Assembly: GCA_039105265.1 (NCBI GenBank)
Contig: JAPFFF010000048.1
Location: 248,001 to 312,000 of the forward strand
Length of the DNA: 64,000 nucleotides
Origin: Tritrichomonas musculus
Taxonomy: Eukaryota > Parabasalia > Tritrichomonadida > Tritrichomonadidae
Reading direction: 5' to 3'
The stretch's first letter is position 1. Each line of letters opens with the position of its first letter. The position numbers and the translations under genes are program-made. The notes under the pieces are model-generated. The model was not told the origin of the DNA and made no database searches. It saw only the letters and a list, made by a program, of their open reading frames with translations. Shown in pieces: positions 30,701 through 39,312 of this stretch.

Positions 30701-31646
30701 TAATCAAATTATTTGGTTTAAGATCTCTATAAATAAAGTTTTTTTGATGAATATATTGAAACACTATCATTAATTCAAACACGATTTTAATTTTTTCATG
30801 CATTTCTAATTGAATATTATTGATGAAATTTAACGTAGTCCCTTGGATATACTCAATAACTAAATAATTTTCTGAATCATTTCCAATATATCTTGGAATA
30901 AAAGGATGTTGGCATTGCAAATAATTGTTTTTTTCTCTTTCAAACAAATTATTTTCTTTCATTATGTTTTTTATTACAAATAATCTTTTCTGTGGGATAA
31001 AATAAATTAATTCGATCTTTGAAGTATTAGTTGTATATATATTACGTAAATGAATGATTTTATCTCTTTCAATTGTTTTTTCTTTCGGTTGCGAATTCAT
31101 CAATTCTTTATAATTTTTCATTCTATCAAAAAAAGAATCAATATAACTTTTTTGTATTAGATAAGCTGAAATAATTCGACGGATTATCTTCCAAATTTGT
31201 TGAATATCTTTGTTTTTAATTTCAAGCTGGCTTGAAAACGATTCAATCTCTTTTTTATAAATGATATTTTCTTCTAAATACAAAACTCTATCACATTTCA
31301 AGTTATTCAATGAATTTTCACATAGAAAAAGTGGATTAACATCGGATGATAATGAATAAATTGTTGATTTATTGTTCGAATATAATAAAGGAAGGATTTT
31401 GATTACATAAGAATCATTAATTAAAATTAATTTATCATCAACACAAATAAATGACAAATAATCATATTTATCTAATATAATTACTGATGTTTGTAATTTT
31501 TTGCTTAAATCAAAACCAAGCTGAGCATCATCGTCATTAATGAGAAAAAAAGAAAATTGATCTATCAATTCACCCATATAATGGTTTTTGAAATTGAGTG
31601 AATAATTAGCATGCAAATTTTGAAATAGCGCAAAGCTTTCTATCAT
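27786..31646 (-). CDS. Kinase-like protein with about 20 Sel1 repeats
   Basis: 1286 residues from the ATG at 31646. An upstream TTG at 31691 would add 15 residues but is a poor start. Residues 1-195 form a trichomonad N-terminal region I cannot name. Residues about 200-430 are a divergent kinase domain. The glycine loop is not recognisable, the catalytic loop is YRDLKPNN (Y306, D308) and DFG is DFD (326-328). GAPEF and VDIYSIG are present. The catalytic Asp and Asn remain, so weak activity is possible, but the missing glycine loop makes the kinase doubtful. Residues about 470-1200 carry roughly 20 Sel1 repeats of the form A..LG.IYYEGK...D..KAI.YY.LAANQN. These are sharper than, and unlike, the Sel1 copies of the 1318-5115 protein, so the two genes belong to different subfamilies. 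A scaffold role is inferred. Confidence 0.9.
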   Translation of the reverse strand: MIESFALFQNLHANYSLNFKNHYMGELIDQFSFFLINDDDAQLGFDLSKKLQTSVIILDKYDYLSFICVDDKLILINDSYVIKILPLLYSNNKSTIYSLSSDVNPLFLCENSLNNLKCDRVLYLEENIIYKKEIESFSSQLEIKNKDIQQIWKIIRRIISAYLIQKSYIDSFFDRMKNYKELMNSQPKEKTIERDKIIHLRNIYTTNTSKIELIYFIPQKRLFVIKNIMKENNLFEREKNNYLQCQHPFIPRYIGNDSENYLVIEYIQGTTLNFINNIQLEMHEKIKIVFELMIVFQYIHQKNFIYRDLKPNNLIIDNNKNIVLIDFDRMISNSYVNNGLDSTRDFTDFGAPEFSSNSSNISFKVDIYSIGKIIDFIFFKNQKQTEYNEEYSILKEVCELCMNIDPEKRPNISELIDFFYDKMHPYLFQKMQENDLFYNDLCAILENSYQKALNNFGMFHLYWMKSDLSHQKGIQFLHIAAELNCCEAQYNLGFIYYEAKFTQRNVNKAIKYLILAANQNLPIAQFVLSVLYYEGKYIESDVNKSVYYLKMALDNNYVDALYAIGSYYPYDSKLISCFDKEIQFASAVSGNVNATFSKKGLFKSMKYFKLAADQNDVNSQYMLGIRYYNDNFIPHDYYQAIYYFTLAAKQNHIESQYYLGEIYIQGTCTKKDVNKSIYYFTLAAENDLSNSQASIEIIKNNGNFISKKTNEENYTTKMKVKANAQFKLGNIYFEGKDVEKDTNKGIKYLNQAANNNHIEAIQYLGILYYEGIYVQKDIHKAMNLLLLAANQNMTDSEIILGIIYLQGVDVHQDIQNAIYFFNRAASKKDYKAMFYLADIYFSGKFPCQDFNKAFYYLSKAIEHNYAPAQYLLGQLYLNGHAVNKDIEKAINYFKLAANQNDSSAQDILGEIYYDGVYTCRDVNQAMKYYALAANQNNKDSQYRLGYIYYKNQKINEAIHYLTLASNQNHIYAQFVLGSIYAKLNNMEKAIYYYSLAAAKNCSEALHNLGILYLESRKVKRNVTKGIELLTRAAKNDYQISQTYIGYFYYFGIYIPQDINKGIHYFLKSAKGLKGQKISFIVGNIYLKGKYLNRDVDKAIHYYKESSCFNNQYAKNNLGMIYKKGFGKPKSDANSIVYFQEAIQQKNDPVAMYNLAHVYFYNEDLNIDYQTIIDLLVNSYYYNFAYAILLLQLVLLKKNKYVTPQIIEDEINKVRNDMKYLIKQLSNHIPTFNKYPIQYNIIKDMDFFYDDYLQPVTLQVFLYKKKMKKRKIKKINKYFYEGFGIDI

Positions 31647-31679
31647 AAAAGCAAAAATATCGTCCTCATGACATGTTAT

Positions 31680-31970
31680 ATGAAAATTCAATATATTCCA
31701 AAAACTTCAACTATACATATTAAATCCAACTTTTTCTTCGAGGGAGAAAAGATTGCATCAGCTGATATAAATGATTCAATATCAGAAAAGTTAATGAATG
31801 ATAATACAAAATTTGCTAAATTTCATGGAATCATTCACTATCTAACAGAAAAATGAGATGGAAATGTTCATCATGAAGGAATTGTCGATGTTATTTCTTC
31901 ATTAGTTTTCCCAAATCCTCCATTATTATCACTTTTTAGCTTTTTTAAAGACAACAAGAGCAAGCAATAA
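31680..31970 (+). pseudogene. Broken small gene of unknown family
   Basis: From an ATG at 31680 the plus strand has a coding-like frame (IKSNFFFEGEKIASADIND, then FAKFHGIIHYLTEK). It meets a TGA at 31854-31856 and then continues in the same frame with equally coding-like residues (DGNVHHEGIVDVISSLVF, then LSLFSFFKDNKSKQ) to a TAA at 31968-31970. The composition changes sharply to spacer after that. I do not recognise the family. It may be a fragment whose start was lost, or a gene broken by one stop. It abuts the start of the divergent kinase-Sel1 gene. Confidence 0.45.
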
Positions 31971-32177
31971 TAAATTAATAATATATTATTGTTAAAAAGG
32001 CTATATATATATATAAACAATTTAAATGTTCTTAAAAATTGCTATTTTTTCAAGCTACATTCCCAAAATATGTAGTTCATATTTCTCAGAATATCTTTTA
32101 TTGAATTATTTGAATATGTAATTCAAAAAATAATTTATTTTATTCAAAATAAAATTTTATTAACAAGCTTTTATAAA

Positions 32178-34712
32178 ATGCCACGCCAAAAATTCCGTGT
32201 TCCGCAAACGATTACTTATAACCAAGCAGATGGTACACAAAATGTTTTTGTCCGTAATGAGGAGCTTGGTCGTGGCTCATTTTCAATTGTATATCGAGTT
32301 ACGCATCAAAATACGAATAAAGACTATGCAATGAAAGTAATTTCCAAAATAGGGTATTACAGCTGCATTGCCTTTGCAGAAAGTTTGAGAAACGAAATCA
32401 AAATACAAAAGTTAGTTGATCATCCGAATACTATCTCATTAGAGTATTCATTTTCCGATGAATGCAATCATTACTTTGTTCTCGAATACTGTCCCGGAAG
32501 GTCCATTCGCGAATACCTCTACAGAAGTGAAAACAGCCGTTTAAAGGAGCCTGTAACACGCAAAATATTAAAAGACGTAATTCAGGGCCTAATTTACATC
32601 CACGGCAACGGAATCACGCACTATGACATCAAGTTGGAGAACTTTGTCATCGGGTCCGATGGGAATGTCAAAATTGGCGATTTTGGCCTTTCAACGTTTC
32701 ATAAAGACGAAAAAGGGAAATTTTTCTCAATTTTCGGCACATTCAATTATTTGAGCCCCGAAATGCTTGCTAAAAGAAAGAGAGAAGAAACTTCAAAAGT
32801 TGATATTTGGGCTGTCGGTGTCTGTACGTTCTTCATGCTGACAGGGAGGCAGCCTTTCGAAGGGAGAACTAGAGAAAGCACAGTAAATAAAATTCTGAGG
32901 AGCGATTATCGGTTTCCTCAGAATTTGCATATTTCTGGTGAAGCGAAGGACTTCATTAAGAAGATCTTCAGAGTTGACCCTTACATGCGACCATCAGCTA
33001 CGGAGCTGCTGAGTCACCCTTTTTTGACCAAAAAAGACAACGAAACCGTTTGCTTGTACAGAAGCAGCAACCTGCCAGCGCTGAATAAATCGCCAAGGCC
33101 AATAACTGCCAACGTGAAGCCAGTTTTCTGCCCGCCACCGAAGGACAATAAGCAAGTTTCACCACGGCAGCCAAATGATGATATGAAGCCAAATTTGTGC
33201 CAGCCGCAAAATGAAAATAAGATCACTTCACCACGGCCAACAACTGCTAATATGAAGCCAAGCTTGTGCCCACCGCTCAATGATAATAAACAAGAACCAC
33301 CAAAGCAGCAAAATGATGTTAAACCAGCATTACAAAAACAGCAAAATGATGATCTGAAGCCAAGTTTGTGTCAGCCACAAAATGAAAATAAGATCACTTC
33401 ACCAAGGTCAACAACTGCTAATGCGAAACCAGTTTTCTGCCCACCTCATAATGACAATAAGCCAGCACCACCAAGGCAGCAAAATGATGTTAAACCAGCA
33501 TTACAAAAACAGCAAAATGATGATCCGAAGCCAAATTTGTGTCCACCAACCAATGACAAGAAAGTCACATCACCAAGGCCAACGACTGCTAGTATGAAGC
33601 CAAGTGTGTGTCCACCGCTCAATGACAATAAACCAGCACCACCAAGGCAGCAAAATGACAATCGTAAGCCAAGCGTGTGCCCGCCGCTCAAGGACAACAA
33701 GCAAGTTTCAGCAAGGCCAACAACCACCAACACGAAGCCAGTTGTTTGTCCGCCACTCAAGGACAGTAAGCCTGTTTCATCAAACAAGCAGAATGGCAAT
33801 TTGAAGCCAAGTTTGTGTCCGCCACTCAAGGACAATAGGCAAGTTTCGCCAAGGAAGCAGAGTGGCAACCTGAAGCCGACGTTTATTCCGCCGCCGAGTG
33901 GCAACAAGCCCACCTCACCAGTGCCTCCAGTGGCCAGCGTAAAGCCGCGGAATGGCAGCCCGCGCAGCCTCGTCAGGCCAACCACTCCAAAGCAGCCGAA
34001 CGCAAATATAATGCAGTCTCTTTATTCGCCGCGCAGAGATCTGCGGCCGATATCAGCACGAAACGGCATTTTCGGCGACAGAGTCACTTTTTCGCCATTT
34101 CCAGCCGACAACAAGCCAGCAGCAGTGAAAAACTTCAACATTCCACGACATTTCGTCTCTCGCTACTGCTTCTTCAAGGACAACTTGAGCTACCTTCTGG
34201 TCAATGGCACAGTTGGCATTTGCTTCCCCAACAAGTCGCGCATTGTCATGGATCCGTACGAGCAATTTGCGCAGTTTTACGAGAATCCAGAAGTCAAGCT
34301 TCCAGAGGTCTTTTTCCTGCATTCAAAGAAAAAAGAAGAAAATCAGAACGAGAGCATCGTGCTGCTGAGAAAGGCCGCCAGGCATTTTAAGAAAATTAGA
34401 TTTTCTTACGATATGCCGAAGTATGATTTCAATCCTTCAGTTTTGCTTCATAATATCAAGTGCTTCGTGAAGAATGATGATTCAATTCTCTTCGAATTGG
34501 ACGATATGAATTTTCAGGTAAACTTCAATGATAATGTGAAGTTGATCATTTTTTGGAACGATAAAAAATTGTGCTTTTTCAAAGCAATAAGAGAAAAGTG
34601 CGCTTTGTTGGATTTGAAAAATGCAACGAGCACGAATTTGAATAGTGACGAGCTTGTGAAATTTAAAAATGCAAAAATTTTGTTGTCAGATTTGGCAATC
34701 ACGATTTGTTAG
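32178..34712 (+). CDS. Polo-like protein kinase with a repeat-rich linker
   Basis: 844 residues. Residues about 22-282 are a Ser/Thr kinase domain: LGRGSFSIVY, K53, a catalytic loop HYDIKLEN (148-155, Arg of HRD replaced by Tyr), DFG at 168-170, GTFNYLSPEML and FFMLTGRQPF. The last 200 residues contain a polo-box-like fold (FVSRYCFFKDNLSYLLVNG, TVGICFPNKSRIVMDPYEQF). This arrangement defines polo-like kinases, which act in centrosome or basal-body and mitotic control. Between them, residues about 310-590 are a disordered Pro/Asn/Gln/Lys linker built from about a dozen 23-residue units of the type KPSLCPPLNDNKPAPPRQQN, nearly all with one cysteine in a CPP motif. The gene is GC-richer than its neighbours, most clearly at 33850-34350. 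The kinase residues needed for catalysis are present. Confidence 0.88.
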   Translation: MPRQKFRVPQTITYNQADGTQNVFVRNEELGRGSFSIVYRVTHQNTNKDYAMKVISKIGYYSCIAFAESLRNEIKIQKLVDHPNTISLEYSFSDECNHYFVLEYCPGRSIREYLYRSENSRLKEPVTRKILKDVIQGLIYIHGNGITHYDIKLENFVIGSDGNVKIGDFGLSTFHKDEKGKFFSIFGTFNYLSPEMLAKRKREETSKVDIWAVGVCTFFMLTGRQPFEGRTRESTVNKILRSDYRFPQNLHISGEAKDFIKKIFRVDPYMRPSATELLSHPFLTKKDNETVCLYRSSNLPALNKSPRPITANVKPVFCPPPKDNKQVSPRQPNDDMKPNLCQPQNENKITSPRPTTANMKPSLCPPLNDNKQEPPKQQNDVKPALQKQQNDDLKPSLCQPQNENKITSPRSTTANAKPVFCPPHNDNKPAPPRQQNDVKPALQKQQNDDPKPNLCPPTNDKKVTSPRPTTASMKPSVCPPLNDNKPAPPRQQNDNRKPSVCPPLKDNKQVSARPTTTNTKPVVCPPLKDSKPVSSNKQNGNLKPSLCPPLKDNRQVSPRKQSGNLKPTFIPPPSGNKPTSPVPPVASVKPRNGSPRSLVRPTTPKQPNANIMQSLYSPRRDLRPISARNGIFGDRVTFSPFPADNKPAAVKNFNIPRHFVSRYCFFKDNLSYLLVNGTVGICFPNKSRIVMDPYEQFAQFYENPEVKLPEVFFLHSKKKEENQNESIVLLRKAARHFKKIRFSYDMPKYDFNPSVLLHNIKCFVKNDDSILFELDDMNFQVNFNDNVKLIIFWNDKKLCFFKAIREKCALLDLKNATSTNLNSDELVKFKNAKILLSDLAITIC
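33110..33940 (+). repeat. 69-bp-type coding repeat in the polo-like kinase linker
   Basis: About twelve imperfect units of near 23 codons, aligned on KPxxCPPxxDNK. Longer period blocks (for example QNDVKPALQKQQND followed by the CPP unit) occur twice, showing duplication of multi-unit segments. The lengths keep the reading frame. Confidence 0.8.
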
Positions 34713-34964
34713 TTATATATATATTATGGCGGTATCAAGTAATGATAGTTTTATTTGTGATGTGATGCGTTTAATAAAATTATTTGTTCTCTATTTTTTT
34801 TTTTTTTTTTCTTTCATGAAACTGATAATTTAATTTTATATAAATTTATTTGAAAGTTGATTTTAGATTTTGATGGTACTAAATTGATTTTTATTATTAC
34901 ACAGGTTAACCTTAGAATTGATATTTTATAAAATATTCAAAATATTTTAAGATTTTTTATCACA

Positions 34965-35815
34965 TTGCCTCCACAATTAAAAATAATAAATGACAAACTC
35001 TTCAAAAATTGCACAAATTTATCTTCGATTTCAATTCAAAGCAAAGTTATAGTAATTGGCAAATCTGCATTTGAAAATTGTTCCAATTTATCATCCCTTT
35101 CATTGCCTGATTCTGTAAAAACAATCAAAACTAATGCATTTTACAAAAGCTCATCTTTATCAAGTTTGAATGTTCCATCATTATTGGAATCTGTTGAATT
35201 TAATTCATTCGTAAATGGATTATCTTCAATTCTCCAATCATTCAAGGGAAAAGGCAAAATACCAGACGATTACATGAAACAAGCAATCAAAAACATTTTA
35301 TGTATTTCACTTGAAGCTGGACTCTCGAAAATAAAATATCAGCTCAGTATAAGAAAAAATCATTTTTAAATGATGGAGTCCCTTTATTTTTTGATCCCAA
35401 AAAAATAAGAAAAAATGAAGAAGGTGTAAAAACAATTAATCTTGGCGTTAGAACAGTTTATCATGCAACAACCAGAGAATCAGTTGAAAGTATTTTGAAT
35501 GATCAATTTTTGAAGCCAGGAAGTAATGGAATGTTTGGTCCTGGAATTTATTTTGCAGCAACTCCTTTTATTTCAAAAATGAAATGTACTCATATTCATC
35601 GTTCAATAGATGCTTATATCCTGTGTGAAGTTGACTTTGGAAATGCTTTGATATTAGAAAAACCTGATACAAGCCTTACTTTAGATTCCGTTAAGCAACA
35701 TTGATGCAACTCGATTGTAGGAAGAAGTGAAGTTGGAAAGAATTGGGAATTAGTTGTTTATGAATCAAAAAGAGTAACACTAATCAAGTTAATATGTTTA
35801 ATGAAAATGGATTAG
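34965..35815 (+). pseudogene. Broken BspA-LRR / PARP-like ADP-ribosyltransferase fusion
   Basis: The 5' part reads as BspA-type LRRs (LFKNCTNLSSISIQSKV, IGKSAFENCSNLSSLSLPDS). A helical linker follows. The 3' part reads as a PARP-like ADP-ribosyltransferase fold: RTVYHATTRESVESIL, FLKPGSNGMFGPGIYFAAT, AYILCEVDFGNALI, then VGRSEVGKNWELVVY. The YHAT and GPGIYFA blocks are the NAD-binding core of the family. The reading frame is interrupted about twice and the 5' end has no ATG, so the gene is dead or its 5' end is lost. Live members of this layout would be expected elsewhere in the genome. It is convergent with the BspA gene at 36158-39142, which may be its relative. Confidence 0.72.
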
Positions 35816-36157
35816 AGAACCTCTCATTCAATTTTAAGCCTATATTCATATTAAAAGTAAAAATTTTTAAAAAAAATATCAATCTTTTGATGACAATATT
35901 TTCTAATTCACATGTACAAGGATGCAGTTCTTTATCTTCAATTACATAATGTAAATAGAAATTGTATAAATTGAAAACATATTAATAAATTTATAATAAA
36001 TCACTCTTTTTATTTTTATACATGAGAATATTATGATTTCATTGTTTGATTTTTTTTTTTTTTAAAAAAAAAGTAAGAGATTTTATTTGTTATTAGATTT
36101 ATTAATAATTTGTCATGCAAATTTAAAAAAAAAGAGTACTGATTTAATACTTTGTTT
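35816..36157. other. Convergent spacer with a T/A palindrome
   Basis: AT-rich spacer between the broken fusion gene and the 3' end of the BspA gene. It holds T14/A9 at 36050-36072. No gene seen. Confidence 0.55.
36050..36072. repeat. T14/A9 homopolymer palindrome between convergent units
   Basis: Fourteen T bases followed directly by nine A bases, about 85 bases beyond the BspA stop. Same layout as 20055-20085. Confidence 0.8.
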
Positions 36158-39142
36158 TTACTTGAGAATAACTTTCGTGTTATCTGGAAAAGCACCTTTT
36201 TCTATGTTCGTTGATGACGAGAGAACTGTCACTTCACTTAGTGACGAACAAAAGCTGAATGCATCTGCTTTGATTGTTTTCACAGAAGCTGGAATTGAAA
36301 TTTTTGCAAGTGACGAGCAACCTTTGAATGTCGTTTTCTGAATTGCGTTGAGAATCTGAGGCAGAACAACGTCGGTCAGAGATGAGCAGCGATTGAATGC
36401 GCCTTCGCCAATTGACGCTTTTGCCGACTCGAATGTGACCTTCTCCAACTTCTCACAGCTGCTGAATGCGAGGTCTCCTATTGAAATTTCAGGCGAGACG
36501 ATTTCAACATGCGTCAGCGAGATGCAGCGGAAGAAGGCGTTGCTTCCAATCGATTTCACAGACGGCGGAATCGAAACCTCGGCCAGTGACGAGCACGAGA
36601 GGAAAGAACCGTCCTTTATTTCAAGTACTGAAGGAGGAATTGTGATTCTCGTCAACGATGAGCATCTCTTGAACGTGTAGGTTGCAATTGAAGTCACGAG
36701 TGGAGAAATTTCGACTTCCTTCAATGAAGTACAGAGCCCGAATGCGCCGTCTGCAATCGATGTGACTGAATGCGGAATTTTGATCTGCTGCAGCGACGAA
36801 CACTCGCTGAAAGCATTTGCACCAATCAGAGTCAGCGACGATGGACTCTCGAAGACAACTTCCTTCAGATTTGAGCACTTGAGGAATGCGCCTTGGCATA
36901 TTTCTGACACCGAAGGTGACACTGTTATGCCAACAATTGATGAATTGCTTGAGAACATGTTTTTAATGATCTTTGTGATCGATCCATTGAGCTCAAATGA
37001 AGTTGAATCTTGCGTTATGCTTTTTTTGAATATGCTTAATGATTTAGAAAACTGATTCAGGAACGATGCTGATGTTGTAGAAGGCGAAACTGTTAGCAAA
37101 GCAAATCTCGTCTGAACCTTGGGAGTCAAGAATGACAAATTTTGGCAGCCAATGAATGCTGAGTCGTCCAACTTTGCCTGACAATTATCTAATGAGATTT
37201 TTGACATCAATTTGCAGTCCTTGAATGCAAACATCTTGATTTGTTTCACCGATGGCGGAATTGTTATTTCCAAAAGCGACGAGCAGTCTAAGAAAGTTCG
37301 CTCTTCAATGACAGTGAGTGAAGATGGCAGTTTGACCTTCTTGATGGACGAACAGTTTGAAAAACAACCATTGCCAATTAATTTCACAGATTCAGGAATT
37401 ATGACTTCTTCCAATTTGATGCACTCGCTGAACGCGAGCGCTCTTATTTCCGTGACTGAGTCAGGAATTTCAATTTTCTGGAGTGAGAAACAACCGCAGA
37501 AAGCGAGCTTGTCAATCAGCATCACTGATGGTGGAATCGTCATTTCGCTAAGTGAAGAGCAGCCATAAAAAACTTCTTCTGCAATCGTAGTTATATTCGC
37601 TGGTATCTCAAATTGCTTGAGAGATGAGCAGCCCATGAATGCCTTCGGATAAATTTCAGGCACAGAAGGAGGTAATGTGACCTGCTCAAGCGAACTGCAT
37701 CCACTAAAGGCCTGGCATGGAATAATGACACTTGTGGATGAGATTTTTATATTCTTCAATGTTTTGTTATTCATGAAGAAATCAGCCAAGAAAAATAGCG
37801 AATTGCTGCAAAAGATTTCAATTGATTCGCAACCCTCGAAAAGAGACTTTCCTGCGCTAATATGGGACAAAATTGACACTTTTTTCAGTGAAATACAGCC
37901 ACTGAAACACTCATCGCCAACGGATTTAACTGAAGGAGGAATTGATATGCTTAACAGAGACGAGCATCCAAAGAATGCTTTTTCATTGATTGTAATGACT
38001 TTTGAAGGAATGTCAATCATTTGTAATGACGAGCAATTACTGAAACATTCAACAGGAATTACAGTCACTGAGTCAGGAAGCTTTATCTCTGTCAGAGATG
38101 TACAGTTAGAAAAAGCAAATTGGTATATCGAATTGACAGAAGGCGGGATGTTTACTTTTGTCAGTGATGTGCAATCTGTAAAAAGTGAAGAACTAATTGC
38201 TTTCAGAAGAGGAGGGAGAGTAACTTCTTTCAGACTGGTGCACTGGCGGAATGCTGCTCTGTTAATTTGGCATATTGAGGAAGGAAATGAGATCTCAGCT
38301 AATGATATGCATGCATAAAAGCAAAATTCGCCAAGGGATTGAACATTCTGGGAGATTTTTATGTGACTCAAAGAGTTGCAAAAAGAGAGAAATCTGGCTG
38401 GATAGTGAATCAATGACTGTGAAACGGTTATCTTTCTAAATCCACACTCGTTGAAGGCACCTGTTCCGATACGGACAACAGAGTCTGGAATTGTCACCTC
38501 ATGCAGTGAAGCACATTGACTGAATGCCCATTCTTCGATGACTTTCACAGAATTAGGAATTGTCAATTTTTTCAATCGATAGCATTTGTTGAAGGCATTC
38601 GAATAAATTGTTGTAACAGACGGCGGAATATCAATAGATGTCAGAAATGAACACCTCTCAAAAACGTTGTCTTTAATCTCAATCAAAGTCGGCGGAATTC
38701 TGAATTCTTTCACTTTCCTGCACATATTAAATGCACCGCATTCGATGTCAGTCACGGTTGACGGAATGTTGACTCGCTCCATGTTTTCGCACTTATTGAA
38801 TGCATTGCTCCTAATTGTTGTTACCGAAGAAGGCAGAACAACTTCCTCCAATAAGGGACAATTTTCAAATGCTTTCTCTCCAATTGACGTAATTGGCGAT
38901 GAAATTACAACGCGCTTGAGAGACTGGTTGTTTGCGAGGAAGCTTGCAGGAAGCTCACGAATTCCACCAGAAATCTCAAGCGACGTGATTTTCCCGAAAA
39001 TTGTGTTGCCAAACAACGTGACTGACTGGGGAATTGATATCTGCATCAACGATGAACAACTGCAGAAAGAATTCTGGGTGATTTCTTGTATTGTTGGTGG
39101 AATAGCGATCACTTGCAGTTCATCATTTTTGCCAAACATCAT
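36158..39142 (-). CDS. BspA-like leucine-rich-repeat protein (994 aa)
   Basis: About 40 TpLRR units of near 23 residues from residue 10 to the end, of the form IxIPxSVxxIgxxAFxxCSSL (for example VTSIADGAFGLCTSLKEVEI). Neither a signal peptide nor a membrane helix is visible, so a surface location is not proven; many trichomonad BspA proteins lack both. TpLRR proteins bind host or bacterial surfaces in other organisms. The first in-frame ATG is at 39142, but the same frame stays open upstream to about 39236. It reads PDAAIGNKAEVVYYILLDKK there, which looks like the end of an ankyrin repeat. The annotated start may therefore be too short, or the gene may have lost its 5' end (see findings). A minus-strand DUF3447 gene lies just upstream. 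Confidence 0.9.
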   Translation of the reverse strand: MMFGKNDELQVIAIPPTIQEITQNSFCSCSSLMQISIPQSVTLFGNTIFGKITSLEISGGIRELPASFLANNQSLKRVVISSPITSIGEKAFENCPLLEEVVLPSSVTTIRSNAFNKCENMERVNIPSTVTDIECGAFNMCRKVKEFRIPPTLIEIKDNVFERCSFLTSIDIPPSVTTIYSNAFNKCYRLKKLTIPNSVKVIEEWAFSQCASLHEVTIPDSVVRIGTGAFNECGFRKITVSQSLIHYPARFLSFCNSLSHIKISQNVQSLGEFCFYACISLAEISFPSSICQINRAAFRQCTSLKEVTLPPLLKAISSSLFTDCTSLTKVNIPPSVNSIYQFAFSNCTSLTEIKLPDSVTVIPVECFSNCSSLQMIDIPSKVITINEKAFFGCSSLLSISIPPSVKSVGDECFSGCISLKKVSILSHISAGKSLFEGCESIEIFCSNSLFFLADFFMNNKTLKNIKISSTSVIIPCQAFSGCSSLEQVTLPPSVPEIYPKAFMGCSSLKQFEIPANITTIAEEVFYGCSSLSEMTIPPSVMLIDKLAFCGCFSLQKIEIPDSVTEIRALAFSECIKLEEVIIPESVKLIGNGCFSNCSSIKKVKLPSSLTVIEERTFLDCSSLLEITIPPSVKQIKMFAFKDCKLMSKISLDNCQAKLDDSAFIGCQNLSFLTPKVQTRFALLTVSPSTTSASFLNQFSKSLSIFKKSITQDSTSFELNGSITKIIKNMFSSNSSIVGITVSPSVSEICQGAFLKCSNLKEVVFESPSSLTLIGANAFSECSSLQQIKIPHSVTSIADGAFGLCTSLKEVEISPLVTSIATYTFKRCSSLTRITIPPSVLEIKDGSFLSCSSLAEVSIPPSVKSIGSNAFFRCISLTHVEIVSPEISIGDLAFSSCEKLEKVTFESAKASIGEGAFNRCSSLTDVVLPQILNAIQKTTFKGCSSLAKISIPASVKTIKADAFSFCSSLSEVTVLSSSTNIEKGAFPDNTKVILK

Positions 39143-39312
39143 CTGTGTGATTTTCTTCTTATCGAGAAGGATATAATAGACAACTTCTGCTTTATTACCA
39201 ATTGCTGCATCTGGAATTGCCGTGTCATAAAAAAAAAATTAATTTAGAATGCCATTATAAGAAAATTGTGTGTGGAAATTGCATTCAATTTTTGTTTTTT
39301 GAAACTCCATTT

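Noticed and set aside
33446-33985. 179-codon minus-strand frame with GGHTLGF-like repeats
   Set aside because: Antisense of the polo-like kinase linker repeat; no independent start context or composition.
34890-34910. ATTACACAG near 34898 as a possible intron 3' splice site
   Set aside because: The trichomonad consensus is ACTAACACACAG with GTAYGT at the 5' side; the match is partial and no 5' site was found.
37677-39176. Plus-strand frames of 169-213 codons opposite the 994-aa BspA gene
   Set aside because: The repeated text (DGGIVI..SDEQ) is the exact complement of the LRR unit; the minus-strand reading explains it fully.
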